From assembly GCA_009726075.1 (NCBI GenBank), contig WLND01000085.1, forward strand, positions 1 through 6,969: 6,969 bases of DNA. The letters run 5' to 3'. Below the pieces are notes generated by a model. It did not search any database. It saw only the letters and a list, made by a program, of their open reading frames with translations, and was not told where the DNA came from. The position numbers and the translations under genes were made by a program. Below, one piece after another: positions 1 to 5,272 of this stretch (its first letter is position 1; the number at the start of each line of letters is the position of its first letter). This DNA comes from Actinomycetota bacterium (lineage in GTDB: Bacteria > Actinomycetota > Actinomycetes > S36-B12).

Positions 1-89
1 CATGTGCGCCAATGTCCCCCACCTGTTGCCGTAGTGGCCGGACATGAAGCTTGGTAGCTATCCACATTGGTGACCGGGGGGGAATCACA

Positions 90-401
90 ATGGACGACTC
101 AAGCGCGCTCAGCAACAAGCAGATTCGAGGACTCGCGATGGCCTCGGAGTGGACGGCGGGCCTCCTACGCGCAGGCGTCCCGCCCACCGTCATCGCCGCC
201 CAGATGCTCGCCACGGTCGATGGGGGTGCCGCATACCTGAGCATCGACCCGGCCGCCCAGCGCAAGTTGCTGCGCGAGCTGGCGAACGAACTCAATGCCC
301 CGCGGCCCATGGCGCCTGACGGCGGACCACGATCGGAGCCCTTCACGGCCGGATGCTTCGCGGCCTGCCGCATCGGGAATGATGGGCCCGGGCTCACTTG
401 A
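90..401 (+). CDS. Small hypothetical protein upstream of the HAMP sensor
   Basis: I do not recognise this 103-residue protein. The ATG at 90 is preferred because a G-rich Shine-Dalgarno-like stretch (about 75–83) lies just upstream; an in-frame TTG at 51 would add 13 residues but has no clear ribosome site. The first 70 residues look soluble and mostly helical, with blocks such as LAMASEWTAGLLRAGVPP and QRKLLRELANEL. The last 30 are rich in Gly, Pro and Ala, look disordered, and contain two Cys (CFAAC). There is no signal peptide or membrane segment, so it is probably cytoplasmic. The gene ends 51 bases before the sensor gene on the same strand, which fits an operon. A role as that sensor's cytoplasmic partner is only a guess from position. 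The long reading frame on the opposite strand (165–941) runs through the sensor gene and is judged a shadow. Confidence 0.55.
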   Translation: MDDSSALSNKQIRGLAMASEWTAGLLRAGVPPTVIAAQMLATVDGGAAYLSIDPAAQRKLLRELANELNAPRPMAPDGGPRSEPFTAGCFAACRIGNDGPGLT

Positions 402-452
402 GTCCCCTCGCTCGCCGATCCGTGCGCCGAGGGCTCGCGACAGAGGCGGACG

Positions 453-1523
453 ATGACGGCCAACAAGGCACCCACCGAGATTGAGCCCAAGACGCGGGTC
501 AGGTTCGGCCTGAGGGTGAAACTGCTCACGGCCTTCACCATTGCCTTCACCGTGGTCTTCGCCGTCCTTTCGATCTTCATCCTCACCTATGTGACGAATG
601 CGGCGCAGAACAAGATCCAGCAGGACCTCAGGCAGACGGCTGCCGGATCCGCGCTCACGGTGAACGTCCCCGATCTGCAGTCGCTGCTCACTCAGGTTCC
701 TGACTACGACCCCAAGAATCCCTACCCACGCGACAACAACCTCTACGGCAAGTTCAACTCCGAGCTCAACCACATTCGGGAGCTTGTGCCCGAGGCCCGC
801 CCCTACATCTACGTCCTCGATCCCCGGGACGACACCCTCCGCTGGGTCGCGACCTGGGACGCCGTCGACCAGCAGAGCACGACCTCCGTGCCCTACCGCG
901 GACTGGTCTCGGATGTGGTCGACGCCGACCGGGTAGCCCACATGAAGGGGGGGCTGCAGCAGACCGTCGACCAGTCGGCATACACCGACGCAAACGGTTC
1001 ATGGATAGCAACGTATTCGCCCATCACCGGGCCCGACGGCACCGTCGTGGGCGCCATCGGGATCGACTACCCGCTCTCCTATCTCGAGGAGGTACGAGCC
1101 GGTGCGATCCGCGTGGTCGCCCCGATCCTCGTCGTCGGCTACGTCCTCCTCCTCGTTCTCGTGCTCGTCGTCTCGACCTGGCTGACCCGTCCGCTGAAGC
1201 GACTCACGAAAGCCACGACGCGCATTGCCGAAGGCGAGTACGACCTCGATCTCTCCGGCGTGATGAGCACCCGATTCCCCGACGAGATGGCGGTGCTGGC
1301 CGAGTCCTTCGCAACGATGGCCGACAAGGTCCGGATTCGCGAGAAGGAGCTGACCCGTCAGGTCACGCAGCTGCGCGTCGAGATCGACGCCGCCAAGCGC
1401 GATCAGGCCGTCACCGAGATCACCGAATCCGACTTCTTCACCTCCCTCGCAGCCAAGGCCCAGGCCATGCGAAGTCGCAATGCCGAGCCGCCAGCCGACC
1501 CGGGGATCCAACCGACCACCTAG
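453..1523 (+). CDS. Two-pass membrane sensor: Cache/PDC-like ectodomain, HAMP, coiled-coil tail, no output domain
   Basis: A 356-residue sensor-type membrane protein. A good Shine-Dalgarno (AGAGG, 442–446) precedes the ATG. Order: basic cytoplasmic N-terminus (1–22); TM1 (about 23–46); extracellular domain (about 47–220); TM2 (about 221–243); HAMP (about 244–296, with RPLKRL at 246–251 and AEGEYD at 259–264); helical segment (297–325); a tail containing TEITESDFF (321–329); and a Pro-rich end. The ectodomain pattern YIYVLDPRDD (118–127) followed by SAYTDANGSW and GPDGTVVGAIGIDYP (193–207) resembles Cache/PDC small-molecule-binding folds. No kinase, cyclase, GGDEF, phosphatase or methyl-accepting signalling domain follows HAMP, and the frame is closed by TAG, so it does not look truncated. 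From memory, HAMP proteins with a similar acidic coiled-coil tail occur elsewhere, so the short form may be intact. The ligand and signalling partner are unknown. Confidence 0.88.
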   Translation: MTANKAPTEIEPKTRVRFGLRVKLLTAFTIAFTVVFAVLSIFILTYVTNAAQNKIQQDLRQTAAGSALTVNVPDLQSLLTQVPDYDPKNPYPRDNNLYGKFNSELNHIRELVPEARPYIYVLDPRDDTLRWVATWDAVDQQSTTSVPYRGLVSDVVDADRVAHMKGGLQQTVDQSAYTDANGSWIATYSPITGPDGTVVGAIGIDYPLSYLEEVRAGAIRVVAPILVVGYVLLLVLVLVVSTWLTRPLKRLTKATTRIAEGEYDLDLSGVMSTRFPDEMAVLAESFATMADKVRIREKELTRQVTQLRVEIDAAKRDQAVTEITESDFFTSLAAKAQAMRSRNAEPPADPGIQPTT

Positions 1524-1563
1524 CCCCGAAACTGCCATGAAAACACGCTGGCGCAGTCAATGG

Positions 1564-1611
1564 CCTGCGGCGGAGGCCCGCGCGGGCGCGCCCTCCGCTA
1601 GCCTCCGCAGG
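1564..1611 (+). repeat. GC-rich inverted repeats with alternative pairings before the 1611 start
   Basis: GCGGAGG (1570–1576) can pair with CCTCCGC at 1592–1598 or with its second copy at 1602–1608. The flanking CCTGCGG (1564–1570) can pair with CCGCAGG (1605–1611), whose last base is the G of the GTG start. The loop holds the palindrome CCCGCGCGGG (1577–1586). There is no T tract, so a classical intrinsic terminator for the sensor gene is not supported. If transcription starts at the GTG the structure would not be in that mRNA and could act only as DNA or as the 3' end of the upstream transcript. The repeats are visible; any function is inference. Confidence 0.45.
1599..1604 (+). promoter_or_regulatory. 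Predicted –10 element (TAGCCT) for a leaderless transcript starting at GTG 1611
   Basis: TAGCCT fits the actinobacterial TANNNT –10 consensus and is followed by exactly six bases before the GTG at 1611. No Shine-Dalgarno is present upstream of that GTG. Both facts point to transcription starting at or next to the start codon. No convincing –35 was found. The same arrangement precedes rph. Confidence 0.5.
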
Positions 1612-1970
1612 TGACGCTCACTGAACTTCAGCCGGAGCCTGTCGAGTTATTGGGCGCTGCGTGCTCGCGAGCCACCAGTCTCATCGGCCCTGACCTTGCG
1701 GCACTCGTGAGCGCTCGAATCACGGCAACCTTGAGCGGCGTGCCGTCCACGCTCGACGGTGACGGCTTGGATGACCGCGACCGCGACTGCCTGGCACTCG
1801 TCGACCAGATGCTCATCGACGTCGCCTCCGTGAGCGATGCAACCGTCGCTTCCGCCGCCCGGCACTTCGACTCCGGGGGCCTATCGGATTTCGTCACCGC
1901 CACCTACGTGACCGAGGCCCGGATCCGGCTCGGAATTGCCGCAGACCTCCTCCTCGGGGGCATGGCATGA
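1611..1970 (+). CDS. AhpD/CMD-like protein lacking the redox motif (predicted pseudo-enzyme)
   Basis: A 119-residue soluble helical protein with a GTG start, probably read from a leaderless mRNA. Its C-terminal half (LDDRDRDCLALVDQMLID, then ARHFDSGGLSDFV and ARIRLGIA) has the same layout as its downstream neighbour (LEERHKVALRIVDAF, AHFTDAELAELLLDI, QKIHVVLG), so I place it in the carboxymuconolactone decarboxylase/AhpD-like fold by comparison. Where the neighbour has Glu48 and the C60–C63 pair, this protein reads ALVSARITATLSGVP: Glu, both Cys and the downstream basic residue are gone, and roughly 20–30 residues of the active-site region are missing. Its only cysteines (C18, C60) lie elsewhere. 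Its stop overlaps the next start by four bases (ATGA), implying translational coupling and possibly a mixed oligomer. Catalysis by it alone is unlikely. The gene itself is likely; the family assignment is moderate. Confidence 0.72.
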   Translation: MTLTELQPEPVELLGAACSRATSLIGPDLAALVSARITATLSGVPSTLDGDGLDDRDRDCLALVDQMLIDVASVSDATVASAARHFDSGGLSDFVTATYVTEARIRLGIAADLLLGGMA

Positions 1971-2515
1971 CCGAGCGAGAGCGCTCGCTCCGAGTCGAGT
2001 GCGGGACGGACGGACGCCCCGTCGGACGCGACGGCGAGCTCGCTGGGCTCATGAGCGCCTACCAGGATGCGGTCGTGCGATCGCGCGTGCTCGACGCCGT
2101 CACGACCGAACTCGTGCGACTGCGCTGCGCCCGGCAGCACGACTGCCGAATCTGCCAGACCCTCCGGCTCGCCGACGCAGCCGATGAGGGCCTCGACGAC
2201 TCCATGGCCAACAAGATCGACGACTACGAGGCCAGCGACCTCGAGGAGCGGCACAAGGTGGCCCTGCGCATCGTCGACGCGTTCATCTGGCTGCCGACCA
2301 GCATGTCGACTGAACTGGTCGAGTCAGCCCACGCCCATTTCACCGACGCCGAGCTCGCTGAGCTCCTGCTCGACATCACCAAGTGGAGCACGCAGAAGAT
2401 TCACGTCGTGCTCGGCACCGACGGGGCCGATCGGCTCCCGATCAACGACGCCGGCGTCAGCTACTTCACCTTCGACAATGCGGGCAAGGCCGCGTCATTC
2501 CGGGCCGACCTATAG
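1967..2515 (+). CDS. Carboxymuconolactone decarboxylase / AhpD-like protein with CxxC motif
   Basis: A 182-residue protein of the CMD/AhpD superfamily, whose members include thiol-disulfide peroxidase partners and decarboxylases. The active-site line is E48-x11-C60-R-I-C63-x3-R67. In AhpD the motif is Glu-x11-Cys-x-x-Cys-x3-His, so Glu and both Cys are kept but the last His is Arg. Helical segments follow: SDLEERHKVALRIVDAFIW (90–108) and the FTDAELAELLLDITKWS block (125–141). A C-terminal tail (about 150–182) extends past the core. From memory, many actinobacterial CMD proteins have a similar CR-x-CQ-xxR version, so the Arg may mark a subfamily rather than inactivation. It starts inside the stop of the preceding AhpD-like gene (ATGA, 1967–1970) and ends in CTATAG shared with convergent rdgB. 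A thiol redox role is likely; the substrate is unknown. Confidence 0.87.
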   Translation: MTERERSLRVECGTDGRPVGRDGELAGLMSAYQDAVVRSRVLDAVTTELVRLRCARQHDCRICQTLRLADAADEGLDDSMANKIDDYEASDLEERHKVALRIVDAFIWLPTSMSTELVESAHAHFTDAELAELLLDITKWSTQKIHVVLGTDGADRLPINDAGVSYFTFDNAGKAASFRADL

Positions 2516-3121
2516 TCCGTCGAGGAGGTCCTGCATCACCGGAACGAGCGACCGCAGCGCCCGCCCTCGGTGGCTCATCGCGTCCTTCTCGTCCGACGCG
2601 ATCTCTGCGAGGGTGAGCTCCCCGCCAACCGGCACGAAGATCGGGTCGTAGCCGAAACCGTTGGTACCGCGGGGCGCATCGATCACGACGCCCTCAAGGG
2701 TGCCCTCGACCACGCGTTCATCCCCATCGGGCAGGGCGATCGCCGCAGCACAATGGAAGGCGGCCCCGCGCCTCCGTTCAGCCACGTCGGACAACTGCCC
2801 GAGCAACAACTCGAGGTTCGCGCGGTCGTTGCCGTGGGCACCGCTCCACCGGGCGGAGAAGATGCCGGGCATCCCGTTCAGGGCATCGACTGCGAGACCC
2901 GAGTCGTCGGCGATGGCAGGCAGGCCGGTGAAGGCGCAGACCTCCCGGGCCTTGAGCAGGGCGTTGGCCGCGAAGGTCGACCCGGTCTCGGCGACATCGG
3001 GCAGGTCAGGAAACTCATCGGTGCCGACTAATTCGATATCCAAGCCGGCGTCGTCGAGAATGCGTCGAAGTTCGACGACCTTGTGGGCATTGCGGGTCGC
3101 AAGGACGACTCGGACGGTCAT
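2510..3121 (-). CDS. rdgB: XTP/dITP diphosphatase (HAM1/RdgB family non-canonical purine NTP pyrophosphatase)
   Basis: A 203-residue cytoplasmic enzyme that hydrolyses dITP, ITP and XTP to the monophosphate and pyrophosphate, keeping deaminated purines out of DNA and RNA. Family landmarks are all present: LATRNAHK (7–14) for nucleotide and phosphate contact; ETGSTFAANALLKA (45–58); ADDSGLAVDAL (71–81), with the usual catalytic acidic residue; MPGIFSARWSG (84–94); GFGYDPIF (155–162); and SHRGRAL (183–189). Length is normal. The ATG overlaps the rph stop by four bases (ATGA), so the two are almost certainly cotranscribed and translationally coupled, the same rph–rdgB order as in M. tuberculosis. 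Its stop lies in CTATAG and overlaps the end of the convergent CMD gene by six bases, leaving no spacer for a private terminator. Confidence 0.97.
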   Translation of the reverse strand: MTVRVVLATRNAHKVVELRRILDDAGLDIELVGTDEFPDLPDVAETGSTFAANALLKAREVCAFTGLPAIADDSGLAVDALNGMPGIFSARWSGAHGNDRANLELLLGQLSDVAERRRGAAFHCAAAIALPDGDERVVEGTLEGVVIDAPRGTNGFGYDPIFVPVGGELTLAEIASDEKDAMSHRGRALRSLVPVMQDLLDGL

Positions 3122-3858
3122 GCCTGCGACACCGCCAGCGGGATTGCGAGCGCCGCGGCCTGCAGCGCCGTGAGGTCGGTGCAGCCGGCTGCAGCCAGGT
3201 CGAGCAATTCGTTGAGCAGCCCGCGGTCGAACGGCTCGCCCTCGGCGGTGCCCTGCACCTCGACGAAACGGCCGTCGCCGGTCATCACCACGTTCATGTC
3301 GGTCTGGGCACGCACGTCGTCGTCGTAGTGGAGGTCAAGCCTCGCCTCTCCGTCGATGATGCCGACGCTCACCGCGGCCACCGATCCGATGAGCGGACTC
3401 TTGGTGATCAGCTTCTTCGCGATCGCCCAGTCGACGGCGTCGGCGAGCGCGACGTAGGCCCCGGTAATCGCGGCCGTGCGGGTACCCCCATCAGCCTGCA
3501 GCACATCGCAATCGAGCACGATCGTGTTCTCGCCGAGCACCGACATGTCGACCGCCGCCCGGATACTGCGTCCGATCAGCCGCGAGATCTCCTGGGTGCG
3601 CCCGCCGAGCTTGCCCTTGACCGACTCGCGGTCATTGCGGGTATTCGTCGCCCGCGGAAGCATCGCGTACTCGGCCGTGACCCAGCCCTGGCCCGATCCC
3701 TTGAGCCACCGCGGCACGCCGGCCGTGAACGAGGCGGTGCAGAGCACGCGGGTACGTCCGAATGAGACGAGCGCGGAGCCCTCGGCCTGCTCGAGCCAGC
3801 CCCGTTCGAAGGTCACCGGTCGAAGCTGGTCTGCGAGACGTCCATCTGATCGAGTCAT
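3118..3858 (-). CDS. rph: Ribonuclease PH
   Basis: A 246-residue phosphorolytic 3'-to-5' exoribonuclease that trims tRNA precursors and other RNAs, using phosphate and releasing nucleoside diphosphates. Diagnostic segments: R3-S-D-G-R7 at the N-terminus; GWVTAEYAMLPRAT (58–71); GGRTQEISRLIGRS (85–98); the phosphate-binding GGTRTAAITGAY (124–135, with R127); and DDDVRAQTDMNVV (179–191), where D181 and D187 fit the metal-binding Asp pair. VEVQGTAEGEPF (199–210) is also typical. Length is slightly shorter than the roughly 259 residues I recall for the M. tuberculosis protein, mostly because the C-terminal tail is shorter. It starts six bases after a TAGGGT –10 element, so it may be leaderless. 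murI lies 58 bases upstream and rdgB overlaps its stop. Confidence 0.97.
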   Translation of the reverse strand: MTRSDGRLADQLRPVTFERGWLEQAEGSALVSFGRTRVLCTASFTAGVPRWLKGSGQGWVTAEYAMLPRATNTRNDRESVKGKLGGRTQEISRLIGRSIRAAVDMSVLGENTIVLDCDVLQADGGTRTAAITGAYVALADAVDWAIAKKLITKSPLIGSVAAVSVGIIDGEARLDLHYDDDVRAQTDMNVVMTGDGRFVEVQGTAEGEPFDRGLLNELLDLAAAGCTDLTALQAAALAIPLAVSQA

Positions 3859-3864
3859 GCGATG

Positions 3865-3870
3865 ACCCTA
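3865..3870 (-). promoter_or_regulatory. Predicted –10 element (TAGGGT) for leaderless rph transcript
   Basis: On the minus strand TAGGGT is followed by CATCGC and then the rph ATG at 3858. The six-base spacing is the same as at the 1611 gene. No Shine-Dalgarno is visible before the ATG. An own promoter for rph–rdgB within the murI–rph spacer is therefore likely, although read-through from murI is also possible because no terminator was seen. No clear –35. Confidence 0.5.
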
Positions 3871-3916
3871 GATCATCGCCGCCCACGGCAGGATCCCGCG
3901 CGGGGGGGCCCTCCGA

Positions 3917-4711
3917 TCAGCCCGAGCGGGTCACCACGCCGATCTCGGGGCCGAGGAACCGGCGGCCGAGCCGCTCGAAGTCGACCGGGTCGCCCGTGGC
4001 CATGAACTGGTGCGCCGGCTCGGCGAGCCCCTGACTGCGCACGAGCCCCTCGGCGACGAGGGTGCGGTAGACGTCCTTCGCTGTCTCCTCTGCGCTCGAC
4101 ACGAGGGTGACCGACTCGCCCATGACGTAGGAGAGAACGCCGGTGAGCAGTGGGTAGTGCGTGCAGCCGAGCACCAGGGTGTCGACTTCTGCGTCCTTCA
4201 GGGGCTGCAAGTACTCACGCGCCACGGCGAGCAACTCGTCGCCGCCGGTGACGCCGGCCTCGACGAACTCGACGAATCGCGGGCAGGCGACCGAGACGAG
4301 TTCGACGTTCGGGGCGGCCGCGAATGCGTCGTCATAGGCCCGGGAGTTGATGGTCATCGCCGTGCCGATGACGCCGATGCGGCCGTGCCTGGTGGCCGCC
4401 GCGGCCCTGCGCACGGCCGGGTGCACGACCTCGACGACCGGTACGTCGTAGCGTTCACGCGCGTCGCGGAGGGTGGCTGCGCTCGCCGAATTGCAGGCGA
4501 TCACGAGCATCTTGACTCCGTCGGCGACGAGTCCGTCCATGATCTCGATGGCGAACTCGCGGACCTCCGCGAGCGGCCTGGGGCCATAGGGGCCGCGCGC
4601 GGTGTCGCCGACATAGCGCACCGGCTCGTGCGGCAACTGGTCGAGCACGGCGCGCGCCACGGTGAGGCCGCCGACGCCTGAGTCGACGATGCCAATGGGT
4701 GCGTCAGCCAT
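3917..4711 (-). CDS. murI: Glutamate racemase
   Basis: A 264-residue cytoplasmic, cofactor-independent racemase that makes D-glutamate for peptidoglycan. The family signature is complete: IGIVDSGVGGLTV (6–18, D10), YVGDTARGPYGPR (33–45), VIACNSASA (70–78, catalytic C73) and LVLGCTHYPLL (179–189, catalytic C183 with H185). Length is normal. The start ATG is supported by MADAPIGIVDSG alignment with other family members and by a TAGGCT –10 element nine bases upstream, which would leave only a few untranslated bases. A 58-base spacer follows before rph on the same strand. In M. tuberculosis a metallo-beta-lactamase-fold gene (Rv1339) sits in that spacer position; here it is absent. Divergent to it lies the four-helix membrane gene. 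Confidence 0.97.
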   Translation of the reverse strand: MADAPIGIVDSGVGGLTVARAVLDQLPHEPVRYVGDTARGPYGPRPLAEVREFAIEIMDGLVADGVKMLVIACNSASAATLRDARERYDVPVVEVVHPAVRRAAAATRHGRIGVIGTAMTINSRAYDDAFAAAPNVELVSVACPRFVEFVEAGVTGGDELLAVAREYLQPLKDAEVDTLVLGCTHYPLLTGVLSYVMGESVTLVSSAEETAKDVYRTLVAEGLVRSQGLAEPAHQFMATGDPVDFERLGRRFLGPEIGVVTRSG

Positions 4712-4716
4712 AACAC

Positions 4717-4729
4717 CCGTAGCCTACGG
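4717..4729. promoter_or_regulatory. Palindromic –10 region of murI, readable on both strands
   Basis: CCGTAG-C-CTACGG is a 13-base palindrome. On the minus strand it contains TAGGCT (4726–4721), the likely –10 of murI, with nine bases to the ATG. On the plus strand it contains TAGCCT (4720–4725), so the same DNA could also fire toward the membrane-protein gene at 4828. It could instead be a small operator. The palindrome and hexamers are visible; activity is inference. Confidence 0.4.
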
Positions 4730-4761
4730 CGCGGTTGCCTCGCATCGGGTCGACGCTTCTC

Positions 4762-4767
4762 TAGCCT
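4762..4767 (+). promoter_or_regulatory. Predicted –10 element (TAGCCT) for the small membrane protein gene
   Basis: TAGCCT matches TANNNT and would start transcription near 4774, giving a leader of about 54 bases that carries an AGGAG Shine-Dalgarno (4818–4822) five bases before the ATG. TTGCCT at 4735–4740 resembles a –35 but is 21 bases away, longer than usual. A second TAGCCT lies at 4720–4725. Confidence 0.38.
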
Positions 4768-4827
4768 TGATCCCGGCCCAGCGCATCTCGGCCACTCCAA
4801 CCGGCAACCGGCTCACGAGGAGAACCC

Positions 4828-5232
4828 ATGTCACAGGCAACACCCGGCACGCGCCCGTTCGGCGTCTTGGTCGTCGCGGTCCTGATCTTCCTGGCAGCGA
4901 TCTTCAACATCGTCTTCGGCTTCTGGATGATGTTCGCGCCGTATTCGATCACCGATATCGGCGGCAACGAGATGACGAACATCCCGACCTTCTACCTGGT
5001 GATGAACGGCATCCTGTCGGTCATCCTGGGCCTGATGTACTTCTGGCTCACCAAGCTCACCCTCATCGGCAGCGCGACGGCGCACCTGCTCATCTCGTTC
5101 CTAGCGGTGCTCAACATCGTGTTCGCGCTGTTCCGGCTGCCCTACGGCTGGCTCGCGATCGCCCTCAACGTGGTCATCCTGCTCATCATCAACACGTCGA
5201 AGGCAAAGGCCTGGTTCCAGCAGACGGCGTAG
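4828..5232 (+). CDS. Small four-helix integral membrane protein, function unknown
   Basis: A 134-residue hydrophobic protein with a strong ribosome site (AGGAG, 4818–4822, five-base spacing). Predicted membrane helices: about 11–36, 53–75, 78–101 and 105–122, with short polar ends; the N-terminus MSQATPGTRP is probably cytoplasmic. The loop after helix 1 holds SITDIGGNEMTNIP. There are no cysteines, no charged residues deep in the helices and no catalytic motif, so neither an enzyme nor a transporter can be named. It resembles small actinobacterial four-helix proteins recalled only in general terms. It stands alone on the plus strand, divergent from murI and convergent with cysM (33-base gap). 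In M. tuberculosis this slot holds a rhomboid protease gene (Rv1337); the rhomboid GxSG serine motif is absent, so this is not a rhomboid remnant. Confidence 0.88.
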   Translation: MSQATPGTRPFGVLVVAVLIFLAAIFNIVFGFWMMFAPYSITDIGGNEMTNIPTFYLVMNGILSVILGLMYFWLTKLTLIGSATAHLLISFLAVLNIVFALFRLPYGWLAIALNVVILLIINTSKAKAWFQQTA

Positions 5233-5272
5233 CGCGACGAAAACGGGCCTACGGCATCACGGCTGCTACGCC
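5226..5272. repeat. Inverted repeat across two convergent stop codons; weak terminator candidate
   Basis: GGCGTAGC (5226–5233) and GCTACGCC (5265–5272) are perfect 8-base inverted repeats containing the TAG stops of the membrane-protein gene and of cysM. The 31-base loop has no strong inner stem and no T tract follows on either strand. It might form a bidirectional transcript end, but the match could partly come from both genes ending in GCG-TAG (Ala-stop). Confidence 0.3.

Noticed and set aside
44..73. Nine-codon ATG frame (MKLGSYPHW) ahead of the first gene, possible leader peptide
   Set aside because: There is no ribosome site, no repeated regulatory codon and no attenuator-like structure after it.
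405..433. CCCTCG/CGAGGG stem (405–410 with 428–433) between the first two genes
   Set aside because: Only six pairs with a 17-base loop and no T tract. Such stems are expected by chance in this GC-rich DNA.
165..941. Long 258-codon reading frame on the minus strand
   Set aside because: It lies opposite the sensor gene and the small upstream gene, has skewed Gly/Arg/Val/Glu composition and no recognisable domain. It is a high-GC shadow.
2067..2651. Alternative plus-strand frame of 194 codons through the CMD gene and rdgB
   Set aside because: The Ser/Arg/Pro/Thr-rich translation is typical of an off-frame reading, and it overlaps two genes with intact motifs.
3895..3904. CCCGCGCGGG palindrome occurring near two predicted leaderless promoters (also 1577–1586)
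   Set aside because: The distances to the –10 elements differ (about 12 versus 24 bases), and GC-only palindromes are common at this base composition, so a shared operator is not supported.
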